A stretch of 22,849 nt of DNA, from the NCBI GenBank assembly GCA_964458015.1, contig CAYWGR010000088.1:1-22849 (forward strand). Direction: 5' to 3'. Under the pieces are notes generated by a model. That model saw only the letters and a program-made list of their open reading frames with translations, ran no database searches and was not told the origin of the DNA. Within the stretch, counting starts at the first letter, position 1. Each line of letters opens with the position of its first letter. The stretch is from CAYWGR01 sp964458015 (GTDB lineage Bacteria; Planctomycetota; Planctomycetia; Pirellulales; Thermoguttaceae). The position numbers were made by a program, and so were the translations under genes. This document shows, piece after piece, positions 7,282 through 15,479 of this stretch.

Positions 7282-8204
7282 ATGCTGCGACGAATGGTGT
7301 TGATCGACGGCAAACTTGCGCCGGACGGCGATTCGGGCAACGTTTTGTTGTACGTGAATCCGGATGAGTCGGAACGCCGCTATTTAATTGATACGCTGAA
7401 GCTGGACGAACATACGTTTTCCTCCGCCCTCGACCAGGACGAATTAGCCCGTCTCGAGTTCGAGCCCAGCCACATCGCAATTATTTTGAAGCGTCCGCGC
7501 AACTATTCCAGCATCGACACCTTCGTGTTCGGCATTACTTCGATCGGCTTGTTCTTGTTCGCCGACAAATTGATTATCGTATCGTCGGGCGAGGAGCCTC
7601 TGTTCGAGGGAAAACGGCCGGCCAAAATCGCATCGCTCCAGGAACTTGTCCTAAAAATCATCGACAACGCCATCTTCCACTTCATCGGGCATCTCAAGGT
7701 GATCAACACCGTGTCCGACGCCCTCGAGGATCAGATCAACGCCTCGATGCAGAACAAATATCTGCTCAACCTTTTCAGCCTGGAAAAGAGCCTGGTCTAC
7801 TACCTGAACGCCATCAACAGCAACGGCAAATTGATCGAGCGGCTGAAGGTCAACGCCGCCAAGCTGAGCCTTACGGCCGAGCAGATCGAGTTTATCGACN
7901 NNNNNNNNNCGACTTGCAGATTGAAAACATTCAATGCTACGAACAGGCCGAGATTTACTCGAACATTTTGGCCAGCATGATGGACGCCCGGGTGTCGATC
8001 GTCAGCAACAACTTGAACTGGTTGATGAAGACGTTGACGATCATCACGCTGGCCATCATGTTGCCGACGTTCGTGGTAAGCGTCTTTTCGATGAACGTGC
8101 AATTTCCGGGGATGGATCATCCGTGGATGTTCTGGATCGTGCTGCTATTAGCGGCATCCTCATCGCTGTTGGTTCGATTTTTGTGGTGGTGGAAGAAATG
8201 GTAA
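7282..8204 (+). CDS. CorA-like divalent cation transporter, interrupted by an assembly gap
   Basis: A CorA-superfamily transporter of about 303 residues plus a gap. The ATG at 7282 follows GGAAGGAAG. The N-terminal cytoplasmic domain (to about residue 205) is mixed alpha/beta, then a long helix contains EQAEIYSNILASMMDARVS and SNNLNWLMKTLT, the stalk pattern of CorA. Two membrane helices follow. The signature between them, normally GMN, reads SMN here (VVSVFSMNVQFPG), and the C-terminus WWWKKW is basic as expected. The frame changes across the ten Ns at 7900-7909; a true gap of length 2 modulo 3, or a one-base overlap, restores EFIDDLQIEN, so this is an assembly artefact. It is divergent from mgtE and overlaps the HPr gene by seven bases. 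Confidence 0.88.
7900..7909. other. Assembly gap (10 N)
   Basis: Ten Ns inside the CorA-like gene after codon 206. Both flanks contain CGAC, and the frames agree if one C is shared, which suggests two overlapping contigs joined with a placeholder. Confidence 0.95.
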
Positions 8205-8488
8205 GCCCGTCCGTGACGCGCAAGGTAACCGTTTTGAATCCGGCGGGACTTCATGCCCGGCCGAGTTTGGCCATCGTGCAAACGGTCAAGCAATCGAAAT
8301 CGAAAGTCGAGGCGCGCACGGCCCGACAGACGATCGACGCCGGCGACATTTTGCAAATTTTGGGGCTCGGCGCGGTCCAGGGCACGGAATTAACTTTCAC
8401 GGCCGTGGGCCCCGACGCTGAACAAGTTCTCGACGCGATCGTCGATCTATTCACCCGACGTTTCGGCATCTGCGGCGAGCCGGATTAG
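8198..8488 (+). CDS. HPr-family phosphocarrier with Asp at the Ser46 position
   Basis: A 96-residue HPr-like protein starting at an ATG seven bases inside the end of the CorA-like gene, with GGTGGAAG just before it. The active-site loop NPAGLHARPS carries His19, equivalent to His15 that accepts phosphate from enzyme I. The second hallmark, the segment around Ser46 phosphorylated by HPr kinase, reads DAGDILQILGLGAVQGTE: an ungapped alignment from His15/19 puts Asp50 at the Ser46 position. The downstream LGAxQGTE is well kept. Phosphorylation at His therefore looks possible, but regulation by HPr kinase at this site does not. No enzyme I or other PTS gene is in the window, so this may be a regulatory rather than sugar-transport HPr. 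Its stop overlaps that of the convergent phosphatase gene. Confidence 0.9.
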   Translation: MVSPSVTRKVTVLNPAGLHARPSLAIVQTVKQSKSKVEARTARQTIDAGDILQILGLGAVQGTELTFTAVGPDAEQVLDAIVDLFTRRFGICGEPD

Positions 8489-9978
8489 GGCTTTTCGTCT
8501 TTCGCGATTTCCGCCCGCATCACCGTAAAGATAGCGGCATTCTCGACATAATTGCCCGAGTAGTTCCAACAAGCGGCGGCCTTGGAATCTTTGCCCTTGG
8601 TAAGCTCGGCGAATCGCCGGCTGCCGGGGCCGCGAGCATAAAGCGGCACAAGGCTGTTGCTGTGTCCATGCGTGTTGTATTTCAGACCGGGCACTTTCCC
8701 TTCGCCACGGTCTTGCAGCGGCTGAAACGCCACTTTGCCGGAATCAGGCCCCCAGAGGAGCCCTGTTTCGTGATCGGCCGTAAGAATCAACAGCGTATCG
8801 TCCCAACCGCCATGTGACTCGATCCAGGCGACGACGGCCTCCACGGCCTTGAGGTAATCAATCTGTTCTTCGATCATCCGATCGGGCTGATTGGCATGGT
8901 TGGCCCAATCAACCGCGCCGCCTTCAATCATCAAGTAAAACCCCCTCGGATTATCATCCAAGCAGTTAATAGCGGCCTTGGCCATGACGGCCAGTGACGG
9001 CACGTTCTTGTTCATGGGCACGGCAAACGGTTCGGCCGGGCTGGATTGCGGCGAAGCGGGCACGGATGCGCCAATCGAGCGATTTTTTTCGCCAGGCAAG
9101 GCTATCTGTCGGCGACCTTGTTGAAGCGTCGAAGACACCTGCGCAGTGCCAACAACCTTGGGCGGCGTGGGTCCCAAGGTCAGTGCCTCGAAATCCTCGC
9201 GGCGCTCGATCAATTTCCAAGGCATCTTGCCCGACTTCAACGCTTTCCAAGTATCTTCGCCGCCGACGTTTTGATAGTCGTGTTTCTTAGTTGCAGGCAG
9301 CGGTTTTCCGTCATTATCGAAATCGGGATTGCCAGCCCCCATAATCACGCTTAGCCAAGGGCTGCCGAGCATCTCCTTTGCAATTTCAGCATAGTGATTG
9401 CGGCTGATATTGTGAGCACCGCCCAGAGCGGCAGGCGTGGCATGGCTCCACGGCACCGTCGTTATCACTCCGGCCGACTTGCCGGCCGACTTGGCAATTT
9501 CCGCAATCGTAAGCCCTCGCATCGGCTTGCCGTCATTCGTCCAGTTGATGGCATTGTTATAAGTTTTTTGTCCCGTGGCCATCGCCGTAGCCGCCGCGGC
9601 TGAATCGGTGCAAGTGGTCGCTAAATAAAAATAACCGGCAAAGCATTCGCCGGCCTTTTCATTTTGGAGAGAGGCATCCCATGCTTTCGCAGCATCGTAA
9701 ATAAGTGCGGGAATCTGGATGGCATTGCCCGTCGGCTTACTGAGAAGATTCAAGGGATACGTGCAGGCGGAAAGCCGAAGCCAACCGGATTGGTCATACA
9801 CTTGCTTGCCAAGTTTGCCTTGATACATGCTTGTGGCAAGCCATGCGTTATGCCCGCCACCGTCGGTGATCATGAGAATCACATTTTTCGCTGCCTGGGC
9901 TGGTTGCTGCCAAAATAGCGTTGCCAAAAAAATGAGGCTGCATCGGAAAAAGGCGGTTTTGATTCGGGCAGAAGTCAT
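8485..9978 (-). CDS. Exported PhoA-type alkaline phosphatase
   Basis: A 497-residue alkaline phosphatase-fold enzyme that would release phosphate from organic monoesters outside the cytoplasm. The ATG at 9978 gives a clean signal peptide (residues 1-29, ending QPAQA); a longer start at 10014 adds a His-rich leader without a better ribosome site. Metal and catalytic motifs are MITDGGGHN (Asp39), CTDSAAAATAMATG with the likely nucleophile Ser126, EGGAVDWANHAN, TADHETG and THGHSN. These cover the three-metal site of the PhoA family. Many planctomycete genomes carry several such enzymes. It lies 97 bases after the transglutaminase-like/TPR gene on the same strand. Its TAA (8485-8487) overlaps the TAG of the opposing HPr gene by two bases, so no terminator fits between them. 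Confidence 0.92.
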   Translation of the reverse strand: MTSARIKTAFFRCSLIFLATLFWQQPAQAAKNVILMITDGGGHNAWLATSMYQGKLGKQVYDQSGWLRLSACTYPLNLLSKPTGNAIQIPALIYDAAKAWDASLQNEKAGECFAGYFYLATTCTDSAAAATAMATGQKTYNNAINWTNDGKPMRGLTIAEIAKSAGKSAGVITTVPWSHATPAALGGAHNISRNHYAEIAKEMLGSPWLSVIMGAGNPDFDNDGKPLPATKKHDYQNVGGEDTWKALKSGKMPWKLIERREDFEALTLGPTPPKVVGTAQVSSTLQQGRRQIALPGEKNRSIGASVPASPQSSPAEPFAVPMNKNVPSLAVMAKAAINCLDDNPRGFYLMIEGGAVDWANHANQPDRMIEEQIDYLKAVEAVVAWIESHGGWDDTLLILTADHETGLLWGPDSGKVAFQPLQDRGEGKVPGLKYNTHGHSNSLVPLYARGPGSRRFAELTKGKDSKAAACWNYSGNYVENAAIFTVMRAEIAKDEKP

Positions 9979-10075
9979 AATATTCCCGGAATGATGATCA
10001 TGGGAAGGAAGCATAAGGACAGGGCTGCGAAAGCCAATGTATTATATGGCCAAGAGAAGCAATAGCAATGCTTCG

Positions 10076-11404
10076 TTATTTGACCGACGAACCGACGGCG
10101 GATTGCGACTTCTTTTGTCGCACATCCTCCAGGGCATTGCGCAGATAGTCGCGGTCGGGCATTTCGGCGACGGCCTTGGATAGAACGGCCAACGCTTCCT
10201 CGAATCGCTGTTGGCTGCACAAGTGATCCACCCATTGATGGTGGACATGCACATAGTTCTGCGCGAATGCCTCGAATTTCGGGTCCAACGCCAAACCGCG
10301 CCGCAGAAGATCGACGGCTTCGGAAAAATGTTGCGTGTTGCCAAGCTCGATCGACCAATTGTTGATCGTGGCCAACAGGTTCCCCCGTGCCGTGGCATTC
10401 GTGGGATCAAGCCGCAAGGCTTTCGCATTAACCCGGGCAGCGTCCTCGAATCGTTTTTCAGCAAGCAGATCCACGCCGCGATTGTAGTAGATCATGGCGG
10501 CGATTTGAATCGGCGAAACCTCGCGGGCCTTCGAGCGATCGGCCGCCGCCGGCGCACCGATTATCTTGCCGGAGGCCGATGCCGACTGCTTCGGATCATC
10601 GATCCAGCAGCACCAACGCGGGCTGGTGTTTTCGATATCCAACATTCCATCGGCCAGCAGAAGGCGGCTCATCGCATGGCCGGGCATTTCGAGACCGCGG
10701 CAATCCAATCCGAACTCGCTTGCAAAAAAGTTGAACAACACCGTAGCGCTTACGCAGTTGAACCGCCCATCGTCCAACACGCGGCGGATGTCGGTATAGG
10801 CCAAATCATAGCCGCTGCCCATAACGCGGCGATGGAGGAACTCGAAGATCGCCTCGGCCCTTTCGCGCGGCGCACCATAAAGGTTTTCCGAACGGCGCAA
10901 CTCATCGACCAATCGTGCCACTTTCTGCTCGTAGCGATGCAAACTCTCGGCATCCTCGGCGCCGCTGGCTACCAGCGCCGCGCTGAGCGGCGTCAATGTA
11001 TCGAGTCGCCCCTCGGCCGCTTCGGCAAACAATTTCGCTTCAAGGCGAGAGCCGGGCGCATCCCACGCTTTTTGCGCGTTTGGAAACAGAACGCCGCTCA
11101 CGCGCGCTACGATCTCGGGCTTTGCTACCTGGACGGCGGCAGAGGTGATCCGTTGCGCAACGCCGGTCATCGTCGGCATTCTGCCGGCAACATCAGCGAT
11201 TTTGAAAGCCGTGAAGGTTTTTCCAACTTCAACAGGAGCCGACTCTGTGCTTGGCTGAACAGTGCGCTCGAGGCCTAAAGCAGGCCCTTCTATTTCAGCA
11301 GCCGAGACGGGACGCATTAGGCCAAAACACAGCACCATCAGGACGGCCCCCAAAAGGCCGTTCCGTCGCATGTTGTGCGCATTATGGCTGAGTAAGCGTT
11401 GCAT
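10076..11404 (-). CDS. Exported transglutaminase-like protein with C-terminal TPR repeats
   Basis: A 442-residue protein whose exact function is not recognised. The ATG at 11404 (or 11371, eleven codons later) gives a signal peptide: basic MRRN then a hydrophobic run to PVSA-AEIEG. The middle (about 170-265) resembles the transglutaminase-like core: FNCVSATVLFNFFASEFGL with Cys217, then PGHAMSRL with His243 and MLDIENT with Asp256, a plausible Cys-His-Asp triad. The C-terminal part (about 300-430) consists of TPR-type helices, for example IYYNRGVDLLAEKRFEDAARV and FEEALAVLSKAVAEMPD. Such proteins can be peptidases or scaffolds in the periplasm. It sits between ribBA and the phosphatase on the same strand, 181 bases after ribBA. 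That gap holds only a weak CCCC/GGGG hairpin next to the ribBA stop. Confidence 0.7.
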   Translation of the reverse strand: MQRLLSHNAHNMRRNGLLGAVLMVLCFGLMRPVSAAEIEGPALGLERTVQPSTESAPVEVGKTFTAFKIADVAGRMPTMTGVAQRITSAAVQVAKPEIVARVSGVLFPNAQKAWDAPGSRLEAKLFAEAAEGRLDTLTPLSAALVASGAEDAESLHRYEQKVARLVDELRRSENLYGAPRERAEAIFEFLHRRVMGSGYDLAYTDIRRVLDDGRFNCVSATVLFNFFASEFGLDCRGLEMPGHAMSRLLLADGMLDIENTSPRWCCWIDDPKQSASASGKIIGAPAAADRSKAREVSPIQIAAMIYYNRGVDLLAEKRFEDAARVNAKALRLDPTNATARGNLLATINNWSIELGNTQHFSEAVDLLRRGLALDPKFEAFAQNYVHVHHQWVDHLCSQQRFEEALAVLSKAVAEMPDRDYLRNALEDVRQKKSQSAVGSSVK

Positions 11405-11585
11405 CGCAGGGGGGGAAGTTTGGCTTGTACCGATCTTGCTGCCTGCACTGACTGCGGTCAGGCTGCCGATGGCGAAAGGCTCGCCAATCACATCAATTGT
11501 ACGATGCAAAATAGCATCGCGCCAACCGGCGGGGCGGCAAAATGGAGAAAATACACCAGAACAAGACACCCCCTCACGGATGGGG

Positions 11586-12791
11586 CTATGGCAGCTTGTG
11601 CCCCATTTTGTCGCGTTTGGCGGCGATGTATCGGGCGTTGTGCTCGTTGACGGGGCCAAGGATCGGCACCTGATCGACTACTTTCAGGTCGAAACCGCCG
11701 TAAATGAAAGCGTCGGTTTTTTTCGGGTTATTGGTCAAAAGCCGAATCTTCGTGAGACCGAGATCCTTGAGGATCTGGATGCCGACGCCGTAGTCGCGGC
11801 TATCGACCTGATGGCCGAGGGCAAGGTTGGCTTCGACCGTGTCCATGCCTTGGTCTTGCAGGCTGTAGGCCTTGATCTTTTCGACCAATCCGATGCCGCG
11901 TCCTTCCTGGGGCAAATAAACCAATACGCCGGCCCCTTCCTTGCTGATCATCTGCATGGCCAAATGCAATTGATCGCCGCAGTCGCAGCGTAACGAGGCC
12001 AGCAGATCGCCGGTAAAGCAGGCCGAGTGCAGCCGCACTAGAGGTTCAGACGCTTTGGCGGGATCGCCCGTCACAATGGCGATCGGCTGTTGTTCTTCAT
12101 ACTTCACACCGTAGGCAATAATGCGGCCAGGGCCATAGCGCGTCGGCAGATCGGCTTCGGCCAGGCGATAGACGAGCTTTTCGCTGAGGCGGCGGTAGCG
12201 GATCAGCGATTCAATCGTGATGATTTCGAGCTTGAACTCCTTGGCCATTGCGTAGAGTTCCTCGGGCGTCGCGCGATCGCCGTTTTTACCGAGAATTTCG
12301 ATCAACACGCCGGCCGGCTTCAGGCCGGCCAGCCGAGCCAGATCGACGGCGCATTCGGTATGGCCGGCACGCCGCAAGACACCGCCTTCCTTGGCCACCA
12401 ACGGGAACAAATGCCCCGGCCGCGCAAAGTCGGAGGGCTTGCTGTGCGGATTCAGAATTTCTTGGATCGTTTTCGCGCGCTCAGGCGCGGTCACGCCGGT
12501 TCGACCGCTGACATGATCCACAGGCACCGTAAACGCCGTTTGGAACGGGGCGGTATTGTCCTGCACAATGGGCGGCAGATCGAGCCGTTTGGCCACCTCG
12601 GGCAAAATCAACATGCAAAGCTGGCCCCGGCCGTAGGTGATCATAAAATTGATCAGATCGGTCGTAACCTTTTCCGCGGCACAGATGAAATCTCCCTCAT
12701 GCTCGCGGTCTTCGGCATCCATAACGATCACGGGACGTCCCGCGGCAATGGCCTCGATAGCGGCCTCAACAGTCGAAAGTCGGTGCGACAC
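11586..12791 (-). CDS. ribBA: Bifunctional riboflavin enzyme: DHBP synthase plus GTP cyclohydrolase II
   Basis: RibBA performs two entry steps of riboflavin synthesis: ribulose 5-phosphate to 3,4-dihydroxy-2-butanone 4-phosphate (N-terminal half) and GTP ring opening (C-terminal half). The GTG at 12791 is chosen because GGGAG lies seven bases before it; the longer GTG at 12818 lacks this. The protein is 401 residues. In the RibB half DREHEGDF (28-35) binds metal and substrate, and RAGHTECAVDL holds the catalytic His. In the RibA half Cys258, Cys269 and Cys271 (CFTGDLLASLRCDC) bind zinc, and LPQEGRGIGL and LLTNNPKK are typical. Both halves look active. I do not see an FMN riboswitch in the leader. 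No other rib gene is in the window. Confidence 0.96.
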   Translation of the reverse strand: MSHRLSTVEAAIEAIAAGRPVIVMDAEDREHEGDFICAAEKVTTDLINFMITYGRGQLCMLILPEVAKRLDLPPIVQDNTAPFQTAFTVPVDHVSGRTGVTAPERAKTIQEILNPHSKPSDFARPGHLFPLVAKEGGVLRRAGHTECAVDLARLAGLKPAGVLIEILGKNGDRATPEELYAMAKEFKLEIITIESLIRYRRLSEKLVYRLAEADLPTRYGPGRIIAYGVKYEEQQPIAIVTGDPAKASEPLVRLHSACFTGDLLASLRCDCGDQLHLAMQMISKEGAGVLVYLPQEGRGIGLVEKIKAYSLQDQGMDTVEANLALGHQVDSRDYGVGIQILKDLGLTKIRLLTNNPKKTDAFIYGGFDLKVVDQVPILGPVNEHNARYIAAKRDKMGHKLP

Positions 12792-12861
12792 AAGCGTTCT
12801 CCCAAAAAACAAACTCACCCTGCGCCCCAGAGAAGGCCGGGACGAAAGAGCCTAGCACTAC

Positions 12862-12867
12862 ATTATA
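12862..12867 (-). promoter_or_regulatory. Candidate -10 box of ribBA
   Basis: The minus strand reads TATAAT, which would start transcription near 12855 and give a leader of about 64 bases. No good -35 box is present at 16-18 bases. The remaining 12868-12989 shows nothing recognisable. Confidence 0.3.
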
Positions 12868-12989
12868 GCCAAGAGCCTGGCCGGTCCGCCACCCGCCGGG
12901 CCACGGCAACGGAGGATCTTTTTTCCTTAGTCCTTGGCTGGCTTGACCTTGCGGCTTGCCGAACCACGAACTAGGGGACGGTGGGGGGA

Positions 12990-14924
12990 TCATTTTTTCA
13001 CGGAAGACTGTGCCGCTGTGAGGGCGTCGAGCAGCGTCTGCTGCGTATAGCCGCCACGTAGCACAATGGGCTGGTTAGGATTGCCGGCGGGAAAAATCGC
13101 CAGCACAGGCACCTGCTTGCTGCCCAGCAAGTCCAACATCTTCGTGACTTCCGGTTGGCCGTGGGTCCAGTCGGCGTGCATCGTGACGATGCCGGCGGCC
13201 TGGACGGCCGCTTGAATTTCCCGCGTATTCAACACCGTCGCTTCCAAGGTTTTACAGGTCAAGCACCAATCGGCCGTGAAATCGACCATGACGGTCGAAC
13301 CCGCGGCAAGGGTTTCTTCCAAGGCTTTCGGCGTAAAAGGCTGCCACGGCAAGCGGGTTGCGTTTTTTTCGGAAGCCGACTGTTCCGCAGCGCCATTTGT
13401 GACCAATCGATCGGCGACGGCCTGCTCAACGGTGCGATCGAAATAGCCCTGCATGACATCGGCAAGCCATCCGAAGGCAAACAGCCACATGATGCCGCCG
13501 AACGCCACGGCAGCGGCCCAACCACGGAACTTTTCGCCGGTATCGGCCAAGGGCGAGATGCGACCAACCCACCAGCAAGAACCCCAGAGACCGAACAAGA
13601 AACCAATCGTGGGAACCACCAGAGGCGCGTAAATAAACGTCAGCAGAAAGACTACCGTGCCCAACAAGACGAAGCCTAAAAACTGCTTGAACGTATCCAT
13701 CCAAGCGCCCGGCTTCGGCAGAAACGCGATTAAGTTCGGAAACGCACCGATCAGCAAATAGGGGCTTGCCATCCCGAGTCCGACGGATGTAAAAACGGCA
13801 TACGTTTTTACCGGCGGCTGACCGACGGCCCAGGTCAGTGCGGAAGCCAGAAATGGAGCGCTACACGGCGTGGCCAAAATCGTGGTTAAAACGCCCTTGG
13901 CAAACGCGCCGGCCGCTCCTTCTTTTTCACCGAGTTCCAGTGTTTTGCCGCGTCCGACAAATCCAGGAATGGGGATTTCCCACACGCCAAGAAAGCTCAA
14001 CCCCATTGTAAAGACAACGGCCGCCAATGCGATATTAAAGCCGTTGAAGCTGAACAGTTGCCCCCAGCCCATGCCGAGCGTCACGGCCAGCGTGGCCAAC
14101 ACCATAAATACCGACAGCAAACCGAGCGAGTACCAAACGTTTAACGCGAAGGCGCGTCCTCGACCGTGGCCTGATTGTTCGAGAAACGATAAGAGCTTCA
14201 AACCGATCACCGGCAGAACGCAGGGCATCAAATTCAACAACAAACCGCCGAGGAATCCGGTTAGAATCACCAACGACATCGACGTTTGACGAATTTCCTC
14301 ATTCTCGCGAATCTGGAGCGAGCTAGGATCGAATTTTTGCGACTTCGTTTCCGCAGGCGTTGACGGCGGCGGGGCCGACGACTCTTTCGGCAGCTCAAAG
14401 CCCTGTCCGAGGACGGCCGTAAACGGAAAAGCTTGCGGCGGCAAACAAGAATCCGCATCGCACAATTGGGCAGTCAGTTTGCCCGAAATTTTCAATGAAC
14501 CGGGATCTACTCCGGCAGGCAATTCCAGCGGCGCGACCCACGTGATTGTGCCCTCGTGGAATTCGATCACCAAATCGCCGAAGGCATCGGGGTCTTTCTT
14601 TTTTTTCGGTTCGACCGATGCTTGGAACTTACCGGCCAGTTTGACGCCCGGCGGCAATTCGAGATCGATAACCGTCGCCAAGGGGCCGCCCGGCGGCTGC
14701 GTGATCGAGTAGAAATGCCAGCCCTGTTTGATTGTAGCGGTAAGGAACAGTTGGCTAGGTTTCTCCGCCGCCGGGGCCGTGAACTGGGCGGCAACGCGCA
14801 CAAGATTTTTCGGTTCATTGGGAGCAGCCCCCAGCAGGTCGCCTCCCAAGGCATTTTTTCCCCGCGAGACCAAGACCACCAGGGCCGCTGTTCCCAAGAT
14901 AACCGCAAAGCGTAGTAATTTCAT
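12990..14924 (-). CDS. dsbD: DsbD-like thiol:disulfide interchange protein
   Basis: DsbD carries electrons from cytoplasmic thioredoxin to periplasmic proteins, for example for cytochrome maturation. The ATG at 14924, with CAGGA upstream, gives MKLLRFAVILGTAALVVLVS as a signal sequence; the longer frame would run into the glnB side. Length is 644 residues. The domains are in family order: N-terminal immunoglobulin-like domain (about 40-180) with the Cys155/Cys160 pair in LCDADSCLPP, an eight-helix membrane domain (about 215-490) with Cys235 in NLMPCVLPV and Cys354 in LATPCSAPFLAS, and a C-terminal thioredoxin domain with CLTC (554-557) in TADWCLTCKT. All three redox pairs are present, so the relay should work. 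It is divergent from glnB across 136 bases. Confidence 0.93.
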   Translation of the reverse strand: MKLLRFAVILGTAALVVLVSRGKNALGGDLLGAAPNEPKNLVRVAAQFTAPAAEKPSQLFLTATIKQGWHFYSITQPPGGPLATVIDLELPPGVKLAGKFQASVEPKKKKDPDAFGDLVIEFHEGTITWVAPLELPAGVDPGSLKISGKLTAQLCDADSCLPPQAFPFTAVLGQGFELPKESSAPPPSTPAETKSQKFDPSSLQIRENEEIRQTSMSLVILTGFLGGLLLNLMPCVLPVIGLKLLSFLEQSGHGRGRAFALNVWYSLGLLSVFMVLATLAVTLGMGWGQLFSFNGFNIALAAVVFTMGLSFLGVWEIPIPGFVGRGKTLELGEKEGAAGAFAKGVLTTILATPCSAPFLASALTWAVGQPPVKTYAVFTSVGLGMASPYLLIGAFPNLIAFLPKPGAWMDTFKQFLGFVLLGTVVFLLTFIYAPLVVPTIGFLFGLWGSCWWVGRISPLADTGEKFRGWAAAVAFGGIMWLFAFGWLADVMQGYFDRTVEQAVADRLVTNGAAEQSASEKNATRLPWQPFTPKALEETLAAGSTVMVDFTADWCLTCKTLEATVLNTREIQAAVQAAGIVTMHADWTHGQPEVTKMLDLLGSKQVPVLAIFPAGNPNQPIVLRGGYTQQTLLDALTAAQSSVKK

Positions 14925-14981
14925 GAATGAATATCCTGGACAGATTTGTGAAGCAAGGTATTCTATGCGATCCCCCACGCC

Positions 14982-15009
14982 GGGGCAATGCGTTCCTGTG
15001 GGTTGCCCC
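14982..15009. promoter_or_regulatory. Stem-loop in the dsbD/glnB divergent region
   Basis: GGGGCAA (14982-14988) pairs perfectly with TTGCCCC (15003-15009) around a 14-base loop, 51 bases before the glnB start. It could be an operator or an RNA structure in the glnB leader. I found no convincing sigma-54 or sigma-70 promoter in this 136-base region. Confidence 0.3.
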
Positions 15010-15060
15010 TTCTCATTTGGCTTGGCAACCAGTATTCTAAAGGGGCAAGGAAAACATGCC

Positions 15061-15408
15061 GTGAAACTGATTATCGCCATTATTCAACCGACCAAACTCA
15101 GCGCCGTGCGCGAGGCACTCGAAAAAATCGAGGTGACGCGGTTGACCGTCTGCGACGCCCAGGGTTTCGGCCGTCAACGCGGGCGAACCGAGATGTTTCG
15201 CGGCCACGAATACACGACCACCTTGCTCCGCAAAGTGGCGTTGGAAATCGTCGTCAACGACGATTTTCTGGATCGCACGATCGACACGATCATCAACACG
15301 GCCCGAACCGGCCCGGAAGGAACCATCGGCGACGGCAAGATCTTCGTGCTGCCCGCCGACCAAGCGGTTCAGATCAACGACGGCGCCCGCGGCCCCGGGG
15401 CAGTCTAA
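15061..15408 (+). CDS. glnB: PII nitrogen regulatory protein
   Basis: A 115-residue PII protein, the trimeric sensor of 2-oxoglutarate, ATP/ADP and, via modification, glutamine. The GTG at 15061 gives the standard MKLIIAIIQPTKLSAVREAL start; AAGGA lies nine bases upstream. The T-loop GFGRQRGRTEMFRGHEY keeps Tyr51, the site uridylylated in E. coli, while position 46 is Phe. The B-loop reads TGPEGTIGDGKIFV, three residues longer than the E. coli TGKIGDGKIFV. The C-terminal loop is otherwise normal. No ammonium channel gene is adjacent, so a GlnB-type role with glutamine synthetase is at least as likely as a GlnK-type role. An intrinsic terminator follows. Confidence 0.95.
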   Translation: MKLIIAIIQPTKLSAVREALEKIEVTRLTVCDAQGFGRQRGRTEMFRGHEYTTTLLRKVALEIVVNDDFLDRTIDTIINTARTGPEGTIGDGKIFVLPADQAVQINDGARGPGAV

Positions 15409-15424
15409 CCGGCCCCCGGCGAGA

Positions 15425-15450
15425 TTCCTCGGAAAGAGGAAACGCTTTTT
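15425..15450 (+). terminator. Intrinsic terminator of glnB
   Basis: TTCCTC (15425-15430) pairs with GAGGAA (15436-15441) around a 5-base loop, and five Ts follow at 15446-15450. It begins 17 bases after the glnB stop. The convergent GH127 gene ends at 15480. Confidence 0.65.
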
Positions 15451-15479
15451 CTACTCGGATCCGAATTTTCTGTGCGGCA

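Noticed and set aside
7890..7980. Frameshift in the CorA-like gene
   Set aside because: It coincides with ten Ns; a one-base contig overlap or a different gap length restores the family sequence.
12792..12989. FMN riboswitch before ribBA
   Set aside because: The conserved bases of the FMN aptamer could not be found on the minus strand.
14728..15060. Longer plus-strand frame running into glnB
   Set aside because: It lies antisense to the start of dsbD, and the GTG at 15061 gives the exact PII N-terminus.
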